This document shows, piece by piece, positions 18,301-27,280 of a stretch of 64,000 nucleotides of DNA. The notes under the pieces are model-generated. The model saw only the letters and a list, made by a program, of their open reading frames with translations, had not been told where the DNA came from and did no database searches. The stretch's first letter is position 1. Each line of letters starts with the position of its first letter. Made by a program: the position numbers and the translations under genes. The stretch is from the NCBI GenBank assembly GCA_963931105.1, contig OZ007004.1, positions 1,860,001 to 1,924,000 of the forward strand. The letters are read 5' to 3'. This DNA is from UMGS1590 sp900552455 (GTDB taxonomy: Bacteria; Bacillota; Peptococcia; Peptococcales; Peptococcaceae).

Positions 18301-21300
18301 CGCTGGAGAATCAACTGAAGGTTGATAGTATGTTCAACAAAGTGTCACAGAGCGCTACGCTGAACGTTGTCAAAGAAGCGGACGACGATCTTTCCTCATT
18401 TATGAGCGCTGTGGTCGATGAATTCCCAGGTGCGGTGTACGTAGATGGTCAGCCGTTGTCTGATCAAACCACGGGGGATGAGTCGTCGGGCGACGGTCCA
18501 ACGGATGAGCCAAGCGGCGACCCAACGCTGGGCACGGAGCCAGGGGCCACCCCTGCTGATTCAGAAAACGGCGGCGAATCAGGAAATACCAAGGAACCAT
18601 CGAACGATGAGCAGGACAACAACGATTCATCGAATGACGAGCAGAACAACAACAACGCACCATCGAACGACGAGCAGAACAACAACGATCCATCGAACGA
18701 CGAACAGAACAACAATAACGAGTCAACGAACGAGGAACCAAGCGGCGACAATGTGACGCCGGGCGGCGAAGGGGACGTTTCAACGAACCCTGTTGAAGAA
18801 CCGGGAGCGGACGATCCTGAGCAGGATGTGACCGAGTCAGAAGAAGGCAGCACGCTAGCTGCTGCCAGCACCATGGCCCTCAGCCGTGCGGCAGATGTGC
18901 GAACCACAGGCGATTACACTGTGAAGGATAACATCTGGACACACAACACACGCACCCGCGCTGGCTCTCAGTTCCAGTACATTGTGCGCGTGAAATACGT
19001 GGGCGATGTTGGCGCTCAGAGCGGGGAGATCAAGGTGACCTTCCCAATTCCTGAGGACGTGCGCGTGCTGACCAAAGACGAGCTGAACGCAATCGGAGAG
19101 GGCACCGAGCTGGTGCAGATTGGCTCTGTAGAATACAGCGACGCTGACACCGGTTTCAAGGGCGGCCGTGTGGTGGATGCCCACTACGACAAAGATGCCA
19201 ACGCGCTGACCGCTACCATCGACGGCCTCTTCACTGGCACCGAGGTGGAGATCAACATCTGGTGTACGAACGAGGAAAAAGATTTCCCTGATGGCGGCGG
19301 TTACGTCTACTGGGACGGCACCGCCACCGCACAGGACAGCGCAGCCGCAGCCACCTCCAACGTCTACCGTTTGTGGGATGTACGAAACGCTGATCCCGAA
19401 ATACCAGAAGCCCAGGACTATACCCTGACCTATAAGTTCACCGGCCAGGTGCCACCAGACGCCAAACTGCCACAAGGCGGCACGTATAAAGAAGGAGATC
19501 AGGTGACGGTTGCTGAGAAACCAACGACAGCGTACAAATACTACACTTTTGATGGCTGGAAAGACCAAGATGGAACATCGTACACTGCTGGAGAAAGCAT
19601 TACGATGAAGAAAAACAGCACCCTCACCGGCAATTGGACGCTAGAAAAAACCTCGGCGCCAAAGATTGAGATAGCGTATGAGTACGACAATACTGCACCT
19701 GAAGGAGCGCCGGTAATTGCGAAAGAAACCATTGCTTTTAGCAAAAATTACACTGTTAAGAGCATTCCTGACGTGGTAAATTATTGCATCTTTAATGGCT
19801 GGACGCCAACATTGACTGTGGATGACGCCGAAGTTCCACTTATAAAGGACAAAGACGGCATCTACACCAGTGACGACTACCGCATTCCAGCCTCGGGTAC
19901 GCTTTCAACGGCGCAGTTCGCAGATGCGGATGATGTCACCATCACCTACACCGGCAGCTGGACGCCGTACACTGGCACGATCAAATTTAATGCCAATGCC
20001 GATGGTGTCGAAGGGTCGATGACGGATATGACGGACATCACCCACGATACGCAAGCGACTCTGACGCCAAACGCCTTCACCCGCGAGGGCTACATCTTTG
20101 CAGGCTGGTCCCTTTCTGAAGATGGACCGGTCGTGAAAAGCGACGGTGATTCGGCCGCTGGGCTGATCACTCAAGATAAGCAAGAGGTCACCCTCTACGC
20201 CCAGTGGCAGGAAAAGCCTGCTGTGGTTGAAACCATCAAGGTCTATCCGGCGGATATCATCATCTACATGGGCGGTGCAGACGGGGCCGCAGGCACGGTG
20301 AACGAAAATGGCGACATCGTGGGCAGCGATTCTCTGCCAGAGCCGGGCTTCCGCGTGACCCTGCCAGCCAGCCTGAAGGGGACGGATGTCACCACGCTGA
20401 CCTTTAAGGAAAAGAACGGCACTAAGACCTGGAAATTTGTACCATACGACGACGAAAGCAGCACGGTGTACAAACTGGTGCCTCAGGGCGAGGGCCAGGC
20501 TGCAACCCGTGTGCAGTTCACCAAGGCGAATGGCGAGGTCATCACAAGCGACAATTTCACCGTTGGCAAAGAGGTAAATACCTCCTTTGAGATGGGTCTC
20601 TACAAGGGCGGCGTTGGCGAGATTGTTGTGAAAAACGGCAGTCAAACCTACAGCGTCAACAGCAACTTCACAGGCACGCTGACGGTGCGCGGCACCACAG
20701 CGGATGTGGACTACGCAGCGCTGAACGCAACAGTCGCAGCTGGAGAACCGGGCTTGACGGCTACTGCAAACACAACCTACACCATCAACAATGGCGATGT
20801 GCAGGCAGATAAGGCGGGCATTGCCCTGCTCTTTGATGCGATCATCAACACTGCGGACAACGACCGCACCGCTCAGCTGGAAGACCGTGCCGACAAGGCA
20901 CTGGGCGGCGCCGATGCAGACCGCCAGTACGAGATCCGCTATCTCGACTTGGTTGACCGCAACAACGGCAACGCCTGGGTCAAAGCCAGTGAGAACGTCA
21001 CAGTGTCCTGGCCGCTGCCAGCAGGCACCGATGCGGACACCGATTTCACACTGCTGCATTTCAAGGATCTGCACCGCGACATGGAAAGCGGCGTGATCGA
21101 GGACAACATTGAGACGAGCGAAGTGGAAGAGGTGACTTGCAAGGTCGAAGATGGTCACGTGGTCTTTGAGATCGGCAGCGGCGGTTTCTCACCATTTGCC
21201 CTTGTTTGTGATGAAGCGGCGGACAACCCGAATACGCCGGACAAACCAAATGTTCCAACTGAACCAGACACGCCGGACGATCTCAACACCGTTGACCACT

Positions 21301-21962
21301 TCTCGTACGTGGTCGGCTATGAAGACGGCACGGTGATGCCGCAGAAGCAGATCACCCGCGCTGAGGTTGCGACGATCTTCTATCGTCTGCTGAAAGAAGA
21401 TGTGCGTGATGAAAACACCACCGACGTTTCTGATTTCAGCGACGTAAGTTCCAGCGATTGGTACGGAACGACCGTAGCGACGCTCGCAGATATGGGCATC
21501 CTCAAGGGCTACGAAGACGGCACCTTCCGTCCAAACGCGCCGATCACCCGTGCAGAATTTGCAGCGATCGCAACGCGCTTCTTTGACGAGACTGGCGCGA
21601 CCTACGAACCAGGAACATTTACAGATGTGACTGGCAGCGAATGGTTCGCTGGCGCTATCATGGATGCTGTGAATCTCGGCCTGATCGGCGGGTATGAAGA
21701 CGGCACCGTTCGTCCGAACAACAACATCACCCGTGCAGAAGCCTGCGCCATCGTGAACAGAACCCTCGGCCGTGTGCCGGATGCCGATCATCTGCTGCCA
21801 GAAGACGAGATGAAGACCTGGCCAGACAATCCAGAATCTGCATGGTTCTACGCAGACATGCAGGAAGCCACGAACGGCCATGAATATGAGTGGATCACGG
21901 AAGATGGCAACAAGATAGAAAACTGGACGGATCTGTTTGATAAGGAATGGAACGATCGCTGA
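15306..21962 (+). CDS. Giant mosaic SLH-anchored surface protein (vWA, BspA-like repeats, InlB repeats)
   Basis: This 2218-residue secreted protein begins with a signal peptide (MRQQVKRVVAII... VFAQN, about 30 residues). A von Willebrand A-like domain (about 65-260) follows, with a degenerate MIDAS (DASRQ). Next are an InlB-type B-repeat (about 365-440) and a block of BspA/DUF285 repeats of about 24 residues (about 595-990; pattern TSxVTxMxxMFxxCxSLxxLDLSxF). A low-complexity Asp/Asn/Gln/Pro/Ser linker spans about 1055-1160, and two more InlB-like repeats lie near 1375-1450 and 1555-1635. A GGFSPFAL-containing domain and three SLH domains (about 1995-2190; GYEDGTFRPNAPITRAE) close the protein. 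SLH domains bind cell-wall polymers; vWA and BspA repeats suggest adhesion. AGGAGG precedes the ATG and a strong terminator follows the stop. Confidence 0.9.
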   Translation: MRQQVKRVVAIIMTVAMLVGLFPLEVFAQNSQRAADTQTLTASVDYDSAERATATVTYHKEAQTAPACNIVFLLDASRQGGNATAQFKQMIGDNVWSLISGTRASMQVISYTQTPVLRENTNGSVVGSADGLNDLVAGIATGDGTADEVAALEKAVDTVNDIDNENPTIVFWVLGDHFGNENTDAVEDALKSLDDALGANDALIAWQLADEPNDLIADHATSYTTAENENTSAAYADNDAETFRSGMRDSLERVLHDHYRDASVTLSLADGQSLATEITDAEWKPANENILPKVTTEVATDGKSVTVNLDKLCDQISGDLVLTLDLDTSINKKETVLAAATAEGYYSGLFDEKIENEPTLSFPAVDIDRSLYTISFDEGEADGPALEEITAMPGQFVTIPDGSGLSNSGSSFGGWNEKDSDIFYSAGQIIAMPAENLTLTPAWGHVEVELELGKVNYAEANGKQMASNVTYQWGGLLNFNNALVDGQEIFSGKVHSIRVVDQKVTYGSVSGSGDRNQVEVTAIKDSEGQEIDPDSVLYARHVGATDEDRVVAYLTECQCSDPADEKYDLIIAGPGGVVAPEKMNNWMEGNGTVETIDLTALDTSNVTTMGSMFHNCKSLKKVIFGENYDTSQVTNMADMFSACSSLSSVDFSMFDTSKVTSMGGMFWHCYRLQNVNLSSFDLKEVVNASSMFEGSGLTSITFNTNTNAGKIEDMHSMFYDCSSLTTLTLPKITPPAKNAEGQDTKPTMQSMFRNCKSLTSLDLSSFDTVNVKNMYYMFDYCGNLESITFGETFNTENVENMEGLFQNCWSLNNLSFPEAFDTSSVTNMDAMFNSCSSLTSLDLSEFNTAGVTTMRSLFSNDKALQEINLGDHFYLQSVEDLSNMLHECRALAEIKGKFIFSASGDNQAETMSQMFYQCTKLKEVNFAYVDGNGVLVTGNPASVNFPKLNTMASMFSGCQNLTSINMGGWQMPNLTNTSYMFNNCKSLKTLVLSWEKIAALENQLKVDSMFNKVSQSATLNVVKEADDDLSSFMSAVVDEFPGAVYVDGQPLSDQTTGDESSGDGPTDEPSGDPTLGTEPGATPADSENGGESGNTKEPSNDEQDNNDSSNDEQNNNNAPSNDEQNNNDPSNDEQNNNNESTNEEPSGDNVTPGGEGDVSTNPVEEPGADDPEQDVTESEEGSTLAAASTMALSRAADVRTTGDYTVKDNIWTHNTRTRAGSQFQYIVRVKYVGDVGAQSGEIKVTFPIPEDVRVLTKDELNAIGEGTELVQIGSVEYSDADTGFKGGRVVDAHYDKDANALTATIDGLFTGTEVEINIWCTNEEKDFPDGGGYVYWDGTATAQDSAAAATSNVYRLWDVRNADPEIPEAQDYTLTYKFTGQVPPDAKLPQGGTYKEGDQVTVAEKPTTAYKYYTFDGWKDQDGTSYTAGESITMKKNSTLTGNWTLEKTSAPKIEIAYEYDNTAPEGAPVIAKETIAFSKNYTVKSIPDVVNYCIFNGWTPTLTVDDAEVPLIKDKDGIYTSDDYRIPASGTLSTAQFADADDVTITYTGSWTPYTGTIKFNANADGVEGSMTDMTDITHDTQATLTPNAFTREGYIFAGWSLSEDGPVVKSDGDSAAGLITQDKQEVTLYAQWQEKPAVVETIKVYPADIIIYMGGADGAAGTVNENGDIVGSDSLPEPGFRVTLPASLKGTDVTTLTFKEKNGTKTWKFVPYDDESSTVYKLVPQGEGQAATRVQFTKANGEVITSDNFTVGKEVNTSFEMGLYKGGVGEIVVKNGSQTYSVNSNFTGTLTVRGTTADVDYAALNATVAAGEPGLTATANTTYTINNGDVQADKAGIALLFDAIINTADNDRTAQLEDRADKALGGADADRQYEIRYLDLVDRNNGNAWVKASENVTVSWPLPAGTDADTDFTLLHFKDLHRDMESGVIEDNIETSEVEEVTCKVEDGHVVFEIGSGGFSPFALVCDEAADNPNTPDKPNVPTEPDTPDDLNTVDHFSYVVGYEDGTVMPQKQITRAEVATIFYRLLKEDVRDENTTDVSDFSDVSSSDWYGTTVATLADMGILKGYEDGTFRPNAPITRAEFAAIATRFFDETGATYEPGTFTDVTGSEWFAGAIMDAVNLGLIGGYEDGTVRPNNNITRAEACAIVNRTLGRVPDADHLLPEDEMKTWPDNPESAWFYADMQEATNGHEYEWITEDGNKIENWTDLFDKEWNDR
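17095..18265 (+). repeat. BspA/DUF285 leucine-rich-like repeat block
   Basis: Within the giant surface gene, roughly 72-base units encode the recurring MxxMFxxCxSL motif. The segment is visibly richer in A and T than the coding sequence on both sides, with TTT, AAT and ATA codons common. Confidence 0.85.
18597..18735 (+). repeat. Tandem low-complexity repeat (PSNDEQNNN)
   Basis: Four to five imperfect 30-36 base units encode (A/D)PSNDEQNNN in the linker of the giant surface protein. The period is a multiple of three, so copy-number changes would alter length without breaking the frame. Confidence 0.85.
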
Positions 21963-21983
21963 GAATTTTCGGCGACTACTGGG

Positions 21984-22015
21984 CGCCTCGCGGCGAAAGC
22001 TGCGGGGCGTTTTTT
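21984..22015 (+). terminator. Intrinsic terminator of the giant surface gene
   Basis: An 11-bp GC-rich stem (21984-21994 with 21999-22009) is capped by a GAAA tetraloop and followed by six T. Confidence 0.92.
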
Positions 22016-22044
22016 GACGCGTGAGCTATAACTCGCTACAACTA

Positions 22045-22106
22045 TTGCGGTTTGAAACCGCAAAACTTTTGAAAATCGATGGTTTTTGCGATTTAAAATC
22101 GCAAAA
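22045..22106. repeat. Two adjacent short palindromes, TTGCGRTTT type
   Basis: TTGCGGTTT at 22045-22053 is repeated inverted at 22055-22063 around one base. A second perfect palindrome runs from 22084 to 22106, with 11-base arms (TTTTGCGATTT) around one A. They share the core TTGCGRTTT and sit between the surface-gene terminator and the ATPase gene promoter region. They could be an operator pair or transcript-end hairpins. Confidence 0.7.
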
Positions 22107-22157
22107 TGGTGGCGGTGTCTGGCGAGTTGCGGTATACTGGATGCAGAGGTGATGCTT

Positions 22158-23369
22158 ATGTTTGACAGACCGTTATATGTGGATCGGATCATGGCTTTTG
22201 TGGATGCGCCGTTTATCAAAATTCTGACGGGGGTGCGCCGCTGTGGAAAATCAACGATCTTGAAGCTGATCATGAAACGATTGGTTGAGGAGCGCGGGAT
22301 CGCGCCGGAGCAGATCGTGAGTTATCGGTTTGATTCGATGGAATACGATGGCTATTCGGCGAGAGAGATGTATGCGCTGCTGAAAGGGGCGCTTGCTCCG
22401 CAGCGAAGAACGTATCTCTTTCTTGACGAGGTGCAGGAGATCGAGGGCTGGGAAAAAGTGGTCAATTCGCTGGCGACTGATTTTGATGTGGATATTTATC
22501 TGACGGGCTCGAATTCGCGGATGATGTCGTCGGAGATTGCGACTTATCTGACGGGGCGTTATGTGGCTTTTCGCATTTACACGCTATCATTTGGGGAATA
22601 TCTGTTCTTCAAATCGCATTATGCGGAGGTGGGCGATCCGAAGCAGGAGCTGGCGGAATATGTTCGGCTGGGCGGATTTCCGGGAACGCATCTGCAGGCG
22701 TATTCTCAGGACGAGGTGTACACGATTGTGCGGGATATTTACAATTCTACGGTTTTTTCAGATATTGTGCGGCGCAATCAGATCAAAAAGGTGGATCAGC
22801 TGGAGCGCGTGGTGAAATATGTGTTCAACAATGTGGGCAACACGTTTTCGGCGTCGTCGATCTCGGCGTATTTGAAATCGGAGCGTCGTTCGCTGGATAA
22901 CGAGACGATCTACAGCTATCTGGACAAGCTGGAGAGCGCGTATCTGCTGCATCGCTGCTCACGCTACGATCTGCGGGGAAAAGCGATCCTGAAAACGCAG
23001 GAAAAATTTTATCTGGCGGATGTGGCGCTGCGCTACAGTGTGCTCGGCTACAACGAGGACAGTGTGGCGGCGAGTTTGGAAAATGTTGTTTACCTTGAAT
23101 TGCTGCGCCGTGGCTACGAGGTGTACATTGGCAAAACGCCTGATGGCGAAGTGGATTTTGTGGCGACGCGCCAGGGAGAAAAGCTCTATGTGCAGGTGAC
23201 GCAGGAGATCACGAGCGAGAAAACGGAAAAGCGGGAGTATGAACGTTTGCTGGAGATCCACGATAATTATCCAAAATATGTGCTGCTGACGAATGATTTT
23301 GCTGGCGGCAATCACGAGGGGATCCAGACGATGCATGTGGCGGATTTTCTGCTGAGTGACGCGTATTGA
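22158..23369 (+). CDS. AAA ATPase with DUF4143 domain
   Basis: A 403-residue ATP-binding protein. Walker A is TGVRRCGKST (about residues 22-31), Walker B is FLDEVQEI (about 92), and LTGSNSRMMSSEIATYLTGRY is the sensor-like segment typical of this family. The C-terminal half has the DUF4143 nuclease-like region, with a D...E/Q.K-like GEVDFVATRQGEKLYVQV. Members are common and often variably present in bacteria, and their role is unestablished. The start at 22158 was chosen because AGAGG is eight bases upstream and the protein opens MFDRPLYVDRI like relatives; earlier in-frame starts are poorly placed. A TATACT at 22133 could be the -10 box. It stands alone between two accessory genes. Confidence 0.88.
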   Translation: MFDRPLYVDRIMAFVDAPFIKILTGVRRCGKSTILKLIMKRLVEERGIAPEQIVSYRFDSMEYDGYSAREMYALLKGALAPQRRTYLFLDEVQEIEGWEKVVNSLATDFDVDIYLTGSNSRMMSSEIATYLTGRYVAFRIYTLSFGEYLFFKSHYAEVGDPKQELAEYVRLGGFPGTHLQAYSQDEVYTIVRDIYNSTVFSDIVRRNQIKKVDQLERVVKYVFNNVGNTFSASSISAYLKSERRSLDNETIYSYLDKLESAYLLHRCSRYDLRGKAILKTQEKFYLADVALRYSVLGYNEDSVAASLENVVYLELLRRGYEVYIGKTPDGEVDFVATRQGEKLYVQVTQEITSEKTEKREYERLLEIHDNYPKYVLLTNDFAGGNHEGIQTMHVADFLLSDAY

Positions 23370-23474
23370 TCGCGGAGCTGCACGGCTTTTGTTGCATGCT
23401 GCGGCTGGTTGCAAGCGGTGGGTTCATCGTGGCGGTTGGTGCAGAAAAAACGTTGATGATTTTTAGAAAAATGC

Positions 23475-23504
23475 TTGATAGTGGGTTCTGTTTAATGCTA
23501 CTAT
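23475..23504 (+). promoter_or_regulatory. Promoter of the orphan gene at 23543
   Basis: TTGATA (23475-23480), an 18-base spacer, and TACTAT (23499-23504) with an upstream TG (extended -10). It lies 39 bases before the start codon. Confidence 0.7.
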
Positions 23505-23542
23505 GTGAAGTAGATGAGTATGTATAAGGAGGAAGCACAGCG

Positions 23543-24448
23543 ATGGCTTTTTTGAAAGAATTAATGAATTTACAAATGACATGCTTTAGTCATGATGAAT
23601 TAGAAGAAATGATCCAGTGGTACATTCTGCAGCGCGGGGACGCGAAGGAAACGGGCAATGGGATGATCACGCATTATTATGATGAAAATCGTCACCTGCA
23701 TTTCTTCCATTACCTGGAAACGAACGACGAAAACATGGAAGCGGGCATCTGGCGCGTGGATGTGCATTTTGACACTGGCCGCACAAGCGACACGGTGGTC
23801 GCGCTGGAAAAGGATCTCGATGTGTATGTATCGAGCGAGGATGACCGTTTTGACACGGCGCTGCCTGTGAACTGGAAGATCGGCGAAAAGGTGATCCCTG
23901 TTCTTGTGGAAATGGCGAATAAAAATGATCTGCGCGATGTCAAGGCTGGTGAGCCGATCCCTGCGAACATCAATATGTTTGCGTTTGATGCGGACATCAT
24001 CAACACGAAAAAGGATTACAATGCGAAGAAGAAACTGGTCGGCGATCTGCCGGAGATCGGCGATTTCCTGCCAACGGGGCTGATCTATTCGGCGCTGACT
24101 GCGGAAGATGCGGACAAGCGCGACAAGGATTTTGAGGCTATGCTGCAAGCCCTCGTACAGGACTATCGCATCATGCCATTCTCCTTCAGCCAGGGTATCT
24201 TCAAGATCAAATCCTTCGAGAAGGTGGACATGGGCCAGTACACCACGCTTTATGATATCGTTGTTGACTGTGAGGGCCAGGAGCTCCACGTTATCGCGCC
24301 AGTTTATCTGTCGGCGCTGAAAAATCTCAAGAAGGGCCGTTATCTGGATGTGAGCGGGATGCTCACGGGGATGATCCTGCCGGAAGAAGATCTCCGCCAC
24401 AAGCAGGGCGAAAAGAACAATCTGCTGCAATTTAAGCCAGCGAACTAA
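23543..24448 (+). CDS. Conserved-looking protein of unknown function
   Basis: I do not recognise this 301-residue protein. It is acidic and soluble-looking, without signal peptide or membrane helix. Aromatic residues cluster in HYYDENRHLHFFHYLE near residue 45, with charged, regularly spaced beta-strand-like stretches after that (VVALEKDLDVYVSSEDDRFD). The C-terminal third contains ELHVIAPVYLSALKNLKKGRYLDVSGMLTG, which looks like a compact beta domain. No metal, nucleotide or catalytic motif stands out. It has its own promoter and strong ribosome binding site (AAGGAGG), uses codons like the core genes, and ends at a bidirectional terminator shared with dinG. It therefore looks like a real, independently expressed gene. 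Confidence 0.8.
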   Translation: MAFLKELMNLQMTCFSHDELEEMIQWYILQRGDAKETGNGMITHYYDENRHLHFFHYLETNDENMEAGIWRVDVHFDTGRTSDTVVALEKDLDVYVSSEDDRFDTALPVNWKIGEKVIPVLVEMANKNDLRDVKAGEPIPANINMFAFDADIINTKKDYNAKKKLVGDLPEIGDFLPTGLIYSALTAEDADKRDKDFEAMLQALVQDYRIMPFSFSQGIFKIKSFEKVDMGQYTTLYDIVVDCEGQELHVIAPVYLSALKNLKKGRYLDVSGMLTGMILPEEDLRHKQGEKNNLLQFKPAN

Positions 24449-24452
24449 GCAA

Positions 24453-24503
24453 AAAAATCGCAGAAACGATCTGATGCTGATCGTTTCTGCGATTTTTCTT
24501 TTT
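24453..24503. terminator. Bidirectional terminator between convergent genes
   Basis: A perfect 19-bp stem (24453-24471 with 24479-24497) with a seven-base loop is flanked by A-run and T-run. It serves the plus-strand orphan gene and the minus-strand ahcY-dinG operon. Confidence 0.93.
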
Positions 24504-27280
24504 TAGCGGCCGTGCCAGTCCTTGAGCTTGCGGGCGAGATTCGCGACAGAATCTGTCCAGACTGGCTGCTCGGGCAGGGAATTGAGGAAGGTGCGGCCGT
24601 AGCTCTTTGTGAGCACGCGGTTGTCGAGGATGATGATGCAGCCGCGGTCGCTGGCGGAGCGGATGAGGCGTCCGCAGCCCTGGCGGAAGCGGAGCACGGC
24701 CTGCGGCAGGCTGTTGGCGGCGAAGGCATTTTTGCCTTGGCTTTTCAGAAGATCGTTGCGCGCGCTTTCGACGGGCATGGTTGGTGGCGTGAACGGCAGC
24801 TTGGTGATGACGACGGTGCGCAGGCTGGCGCCTTTGACGTCGACGCCTTCCCAGAAGCTGTTGGCGCCGAGGAGCACGGTTTTGCCGCCGTCCTGCAACG
24901 CTTCGAGAAGACTGGTACGGCTGCCATCCTGGCCGTGGGCGAGGATGCGGTAATCGGAGAGACTCTGATCCTCCTTGAGGGCCTGCTGCACTTTGTTGAG
25001 CATGGCGTAGGAGGTGAAGAGCACGAGCATATCGCCGTCGACGGCGGGAATGAGCTGCTTGAGATCGTTCACGACGGTGCGCGTGTACTCGAAATCGCTG
25101 GTCTTGGAATAGTCCTTGTGGTCGTTTGGGATGGCGATCAGGGACTGATGCGCGTAATCAAACGGCGAGGCGTTGATGGACGCGAGGTATTCTTCCGGCG
25201 CGAGGAGAAATTTATTGGCGGTGTATTTGAGATCGCGATTCACGGCGAGGGTTGCCGAGGTGAGCACGACGGTTTTCTTGGCGGCGAAGAGCTTTTCGTG
25301 GATCAGCGGCATGATGTCGATGTAGGCGGCGTTGAGCAGCAGATTGGCGTAGCTGAAATTTTTGTAGGTTTTCGCCCAGTAGACAAAATCGTCGTCAATG
25401 CCGGCGATGAAACGCTCCAGCCAGTCGCGCTGTTCAGCGAGCCGGTCGCGGGCGTGGGTCATCTCGCGCAGGAGGGATTCGATGTTTTCATCCTCGCCGA
25501 GCAAAGTGAGCAGGCGATTGATGGATGTCACGGCGGTGGTCAGCGCGCGATGGCTCTTGCGCAGCGATTCCTCCAGCTGCAGCCACCAGCCGCTGTTGCG
25601 GATCTTGTCGGTGATGCGCAGATCGCCAATGTTGGCGAGCTCGGGGATCCCGGCGGCGAAGGTGATGGTGGCGCTGATGGCTTTTGCGCCGTCGACGCCG
25701 TCGCCCATGGCGCGGTTTGCGCGCTCTGCGATCTCGGCGCTGTTTTCAGCGAGGGTTTCTGCCTTGCCGAGGGCAACGTTGACGCGACTGAGAAAACCAC
25801 CGTTGCGGGTGAAATTGTTCAGTAGCTTGGTGATGAGCTCGAAATCAACGGTGTCGGTGAACTGATGGGTGGCTTCGTCCTCGAGATGATGCGCCTCATC
25901 GATGATGACGCGGTCGTATTCCGGCAGCAGGCTGCCGATCTTGAGATCCTGGAAGAGCAGGGAATGGTTGGTGATGATGACGCGCGCCTGTTCGCAGGCA
26001 CGTTTGCTGCCAAAATAGCAGCATTCGCTGTAGTATGGGCAGCGACGACCGAGGCAGGTGTCCGGCGAGCTGGCGATGTTTTGCCAGTACTGATTCTCGG
26101 CTTTGTTGAGATTCAAATGTTCGCGGTCGCCGGAGGCATCGTCGGCGTGCCAGAGCACGAGGGAGGTGGCGAAGATGCGCTCACGCTCCGAGGCTGTGGC
26201 GGCGCGACGGCAATATTCGTGGAAGCGGCGCAGGCAGAGATAGTTGCTGCGTCCTTTGGCGATGGCTGTCGCGAAGGAATAGCCGAGGGCTTTTTTGAGG
26301 AACGGCAGGTCGACGTGGTAGAGCTGTTCCTGCAGATTGATGGTGCCGGTGGCGACGACGACGCGGGCGTCATGTTCAAAGCTCCAGAGCAGCGCCGGAA
26401 CGAGATAGGCGAAGGATTTTCCGGTGCCGGTGCCGGCTTCGATGAGCGCGTGCTTGTTGGTGTCGAAGGCCTGCTTGATGCAGTCGAGCATCTCTACCTG
26501 CTGCGCGCGGTATTGGAAGTCGGGCTTCACCTGCGAGAGAATGCCGCTCGGCGCGAAAAAGGATTCGGCGCTGGAAAAAGCGAGCTTTGGCCCCAGGCTG
26601 TCGTCGGGAAACGGCAGATCGACATAGGAAAGGGGCTCGGCGCTTTGTGTCGCTGTGGCTTTTTCGGCGATGCGGAAGAGCAGATCGCCCATGCTGTAGT
26701 TGCTGCTCGCGAAGAGGGTTTCTTGCTGCCCGCTGTAGGTGACGGCCATTTCATGGAGCACAAAGGGATCGCGTGTGCAGGCGTCGTCGAGAATGCGCAG
26801 GAAAACCTGGGCGCAGACGATGGCGTCGTTCAGTGCGCGGTGGTGATCGGTGTCCGGAATGTGCAGATGGGTGGCGATGGCCATGAGCTTGTAGCTCGAG
26901 AGCGTCGGCAGGAAAAGCTTGGCCATGTCGTGGCTATCGAGCCAGACATTGTCGAGGCTGCGGCCGAGTTGAAATTCGATGCGGCCCTTGTCGAAAGGAA
27001 AATTGTGAGCCAACAGTAGCTTGCCGTCGACGAGCGCGAGAAATTCTTCTTCGATCTCGGCCCAGGATGGCGCGTCTGCGACCATGTCGTCGGAGATGCC
27101 GGTCATGATGGCGATGTCTTTAGGGATGAGTTTCTTCGGTTTGACGAGACTTTGCCAGGTGCGGGCAACGCTGCCGTTTTCAACGACGGCGAGACCGATC
27201 TCGATGATCTCGGAGTCGTCGTTCAGGCCGGTCGTTTCCACATCGATGGCGACAAAATTTTTGTACTTGTTCATGATCAC
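24503..27280 (-). CDS. dinG: DinG-family helicase with N-terminal DnaQ-like exonuclease
   Basis: A fusion of a 3'-5' exonuclease and an XPD/DinG-like superfamily 2 helicase, about 925 residues. The exonuclease (about 1-165) shows FVAIDVETTGL, LLAHNFPFDKGRIEFQL and HHRALNDA, the DEDDh residues. The helicase has Walker A EAGTGTGKSFAYL (about residue 280) and DEAHHLEDE (about 450). The cysteine set CLGRRCPYYSECC lies before TNHSLLF and probably ligates a 4Fe-4S cluster, and GANSFWEGVDVKG and the FRQGCGRLIRS motif VI follow. The first possible start (GTG, 27280) overlaps the ahcY stop; the ATG at 27274 (MNKYKNFVAIDVE) is at least as likely. The gene is coupled behind ahcY and ends at the bidirectional terminator. 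Confidence 0.92.
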   Translation of the reverse strand: MIMNKYKNFVAIDVETTGLNDDSEIIEIGLAVVENGSVARTWQSLVKPKKLIPKDIAIMTGISDDMVADAPSWAEIEEEFLALVDGKLLLAHNFPFDKGRIEFQLGRSLDNVWLDSHDMAKLFLPTLSSYKLMAIATHLHIPDTDHHRALNDAIVCAQVFLRILDDACTRDPFVLHEMAVTYSGQQETLFASSNYSMGDLLFRIAEKATATQSAEPLSYVDLPFPDDSLGPKLAFSSAESFFAPSGILSQVKPDFQYRAQQVEMLDCIKQAFDTNKHALIEAGTGTGKSFAYLVPALLWSFEHDARVVVATGTINLQEQLYHVDLPFLKKALGYSFATAIAKGRSNYLCLRRFHEYCRRAATASERERIFATSLVLWHADDASGDREHLNLNKAENQYWQNIASSPDTCLGRRCPYYSECCYFGSKRACEQARVIITNHSLLFQDLKIGSLLPEYDRVIIDEAHHLEDEATHQFTDTVDFELITKLLNNFTRNGGFLSRVNVALGKAETLAENSAEIAERANRAMGDGVDGAKAISATITFAAGIPELANIGDLRITDKIRNSGWWLQLEESLRKSHRALTTAVTSINRLLTLLGEDENIESLLREMTHARDRLAEQRDWLERFIAGIDDDFVYWAKTYKNFSYANLLLNAAYIDIMPLIHEKLFAAKKTVVLTSATLAVNRDLKYTANKFLLAPEEYLASINASPFDYAHQSLIAIPNDHKDYSKTSDFEYTRTVVNDLKQLIPAVDGDMLVLFTSYAMLNKVQQALKEDQSLSDYRILAHGQDGSRTSLLEALQDGGKTVLLGANSFWEGVDVKGASLRTVVITKLPFTPPTMPVESARNDLLKSQGKNAFAANSLPQAVLRFRQGCGRLIRSASDRGCIIILDNRVLTKSYGRTFLNSLPEQPVWTDSVANLARKLKDWHGR

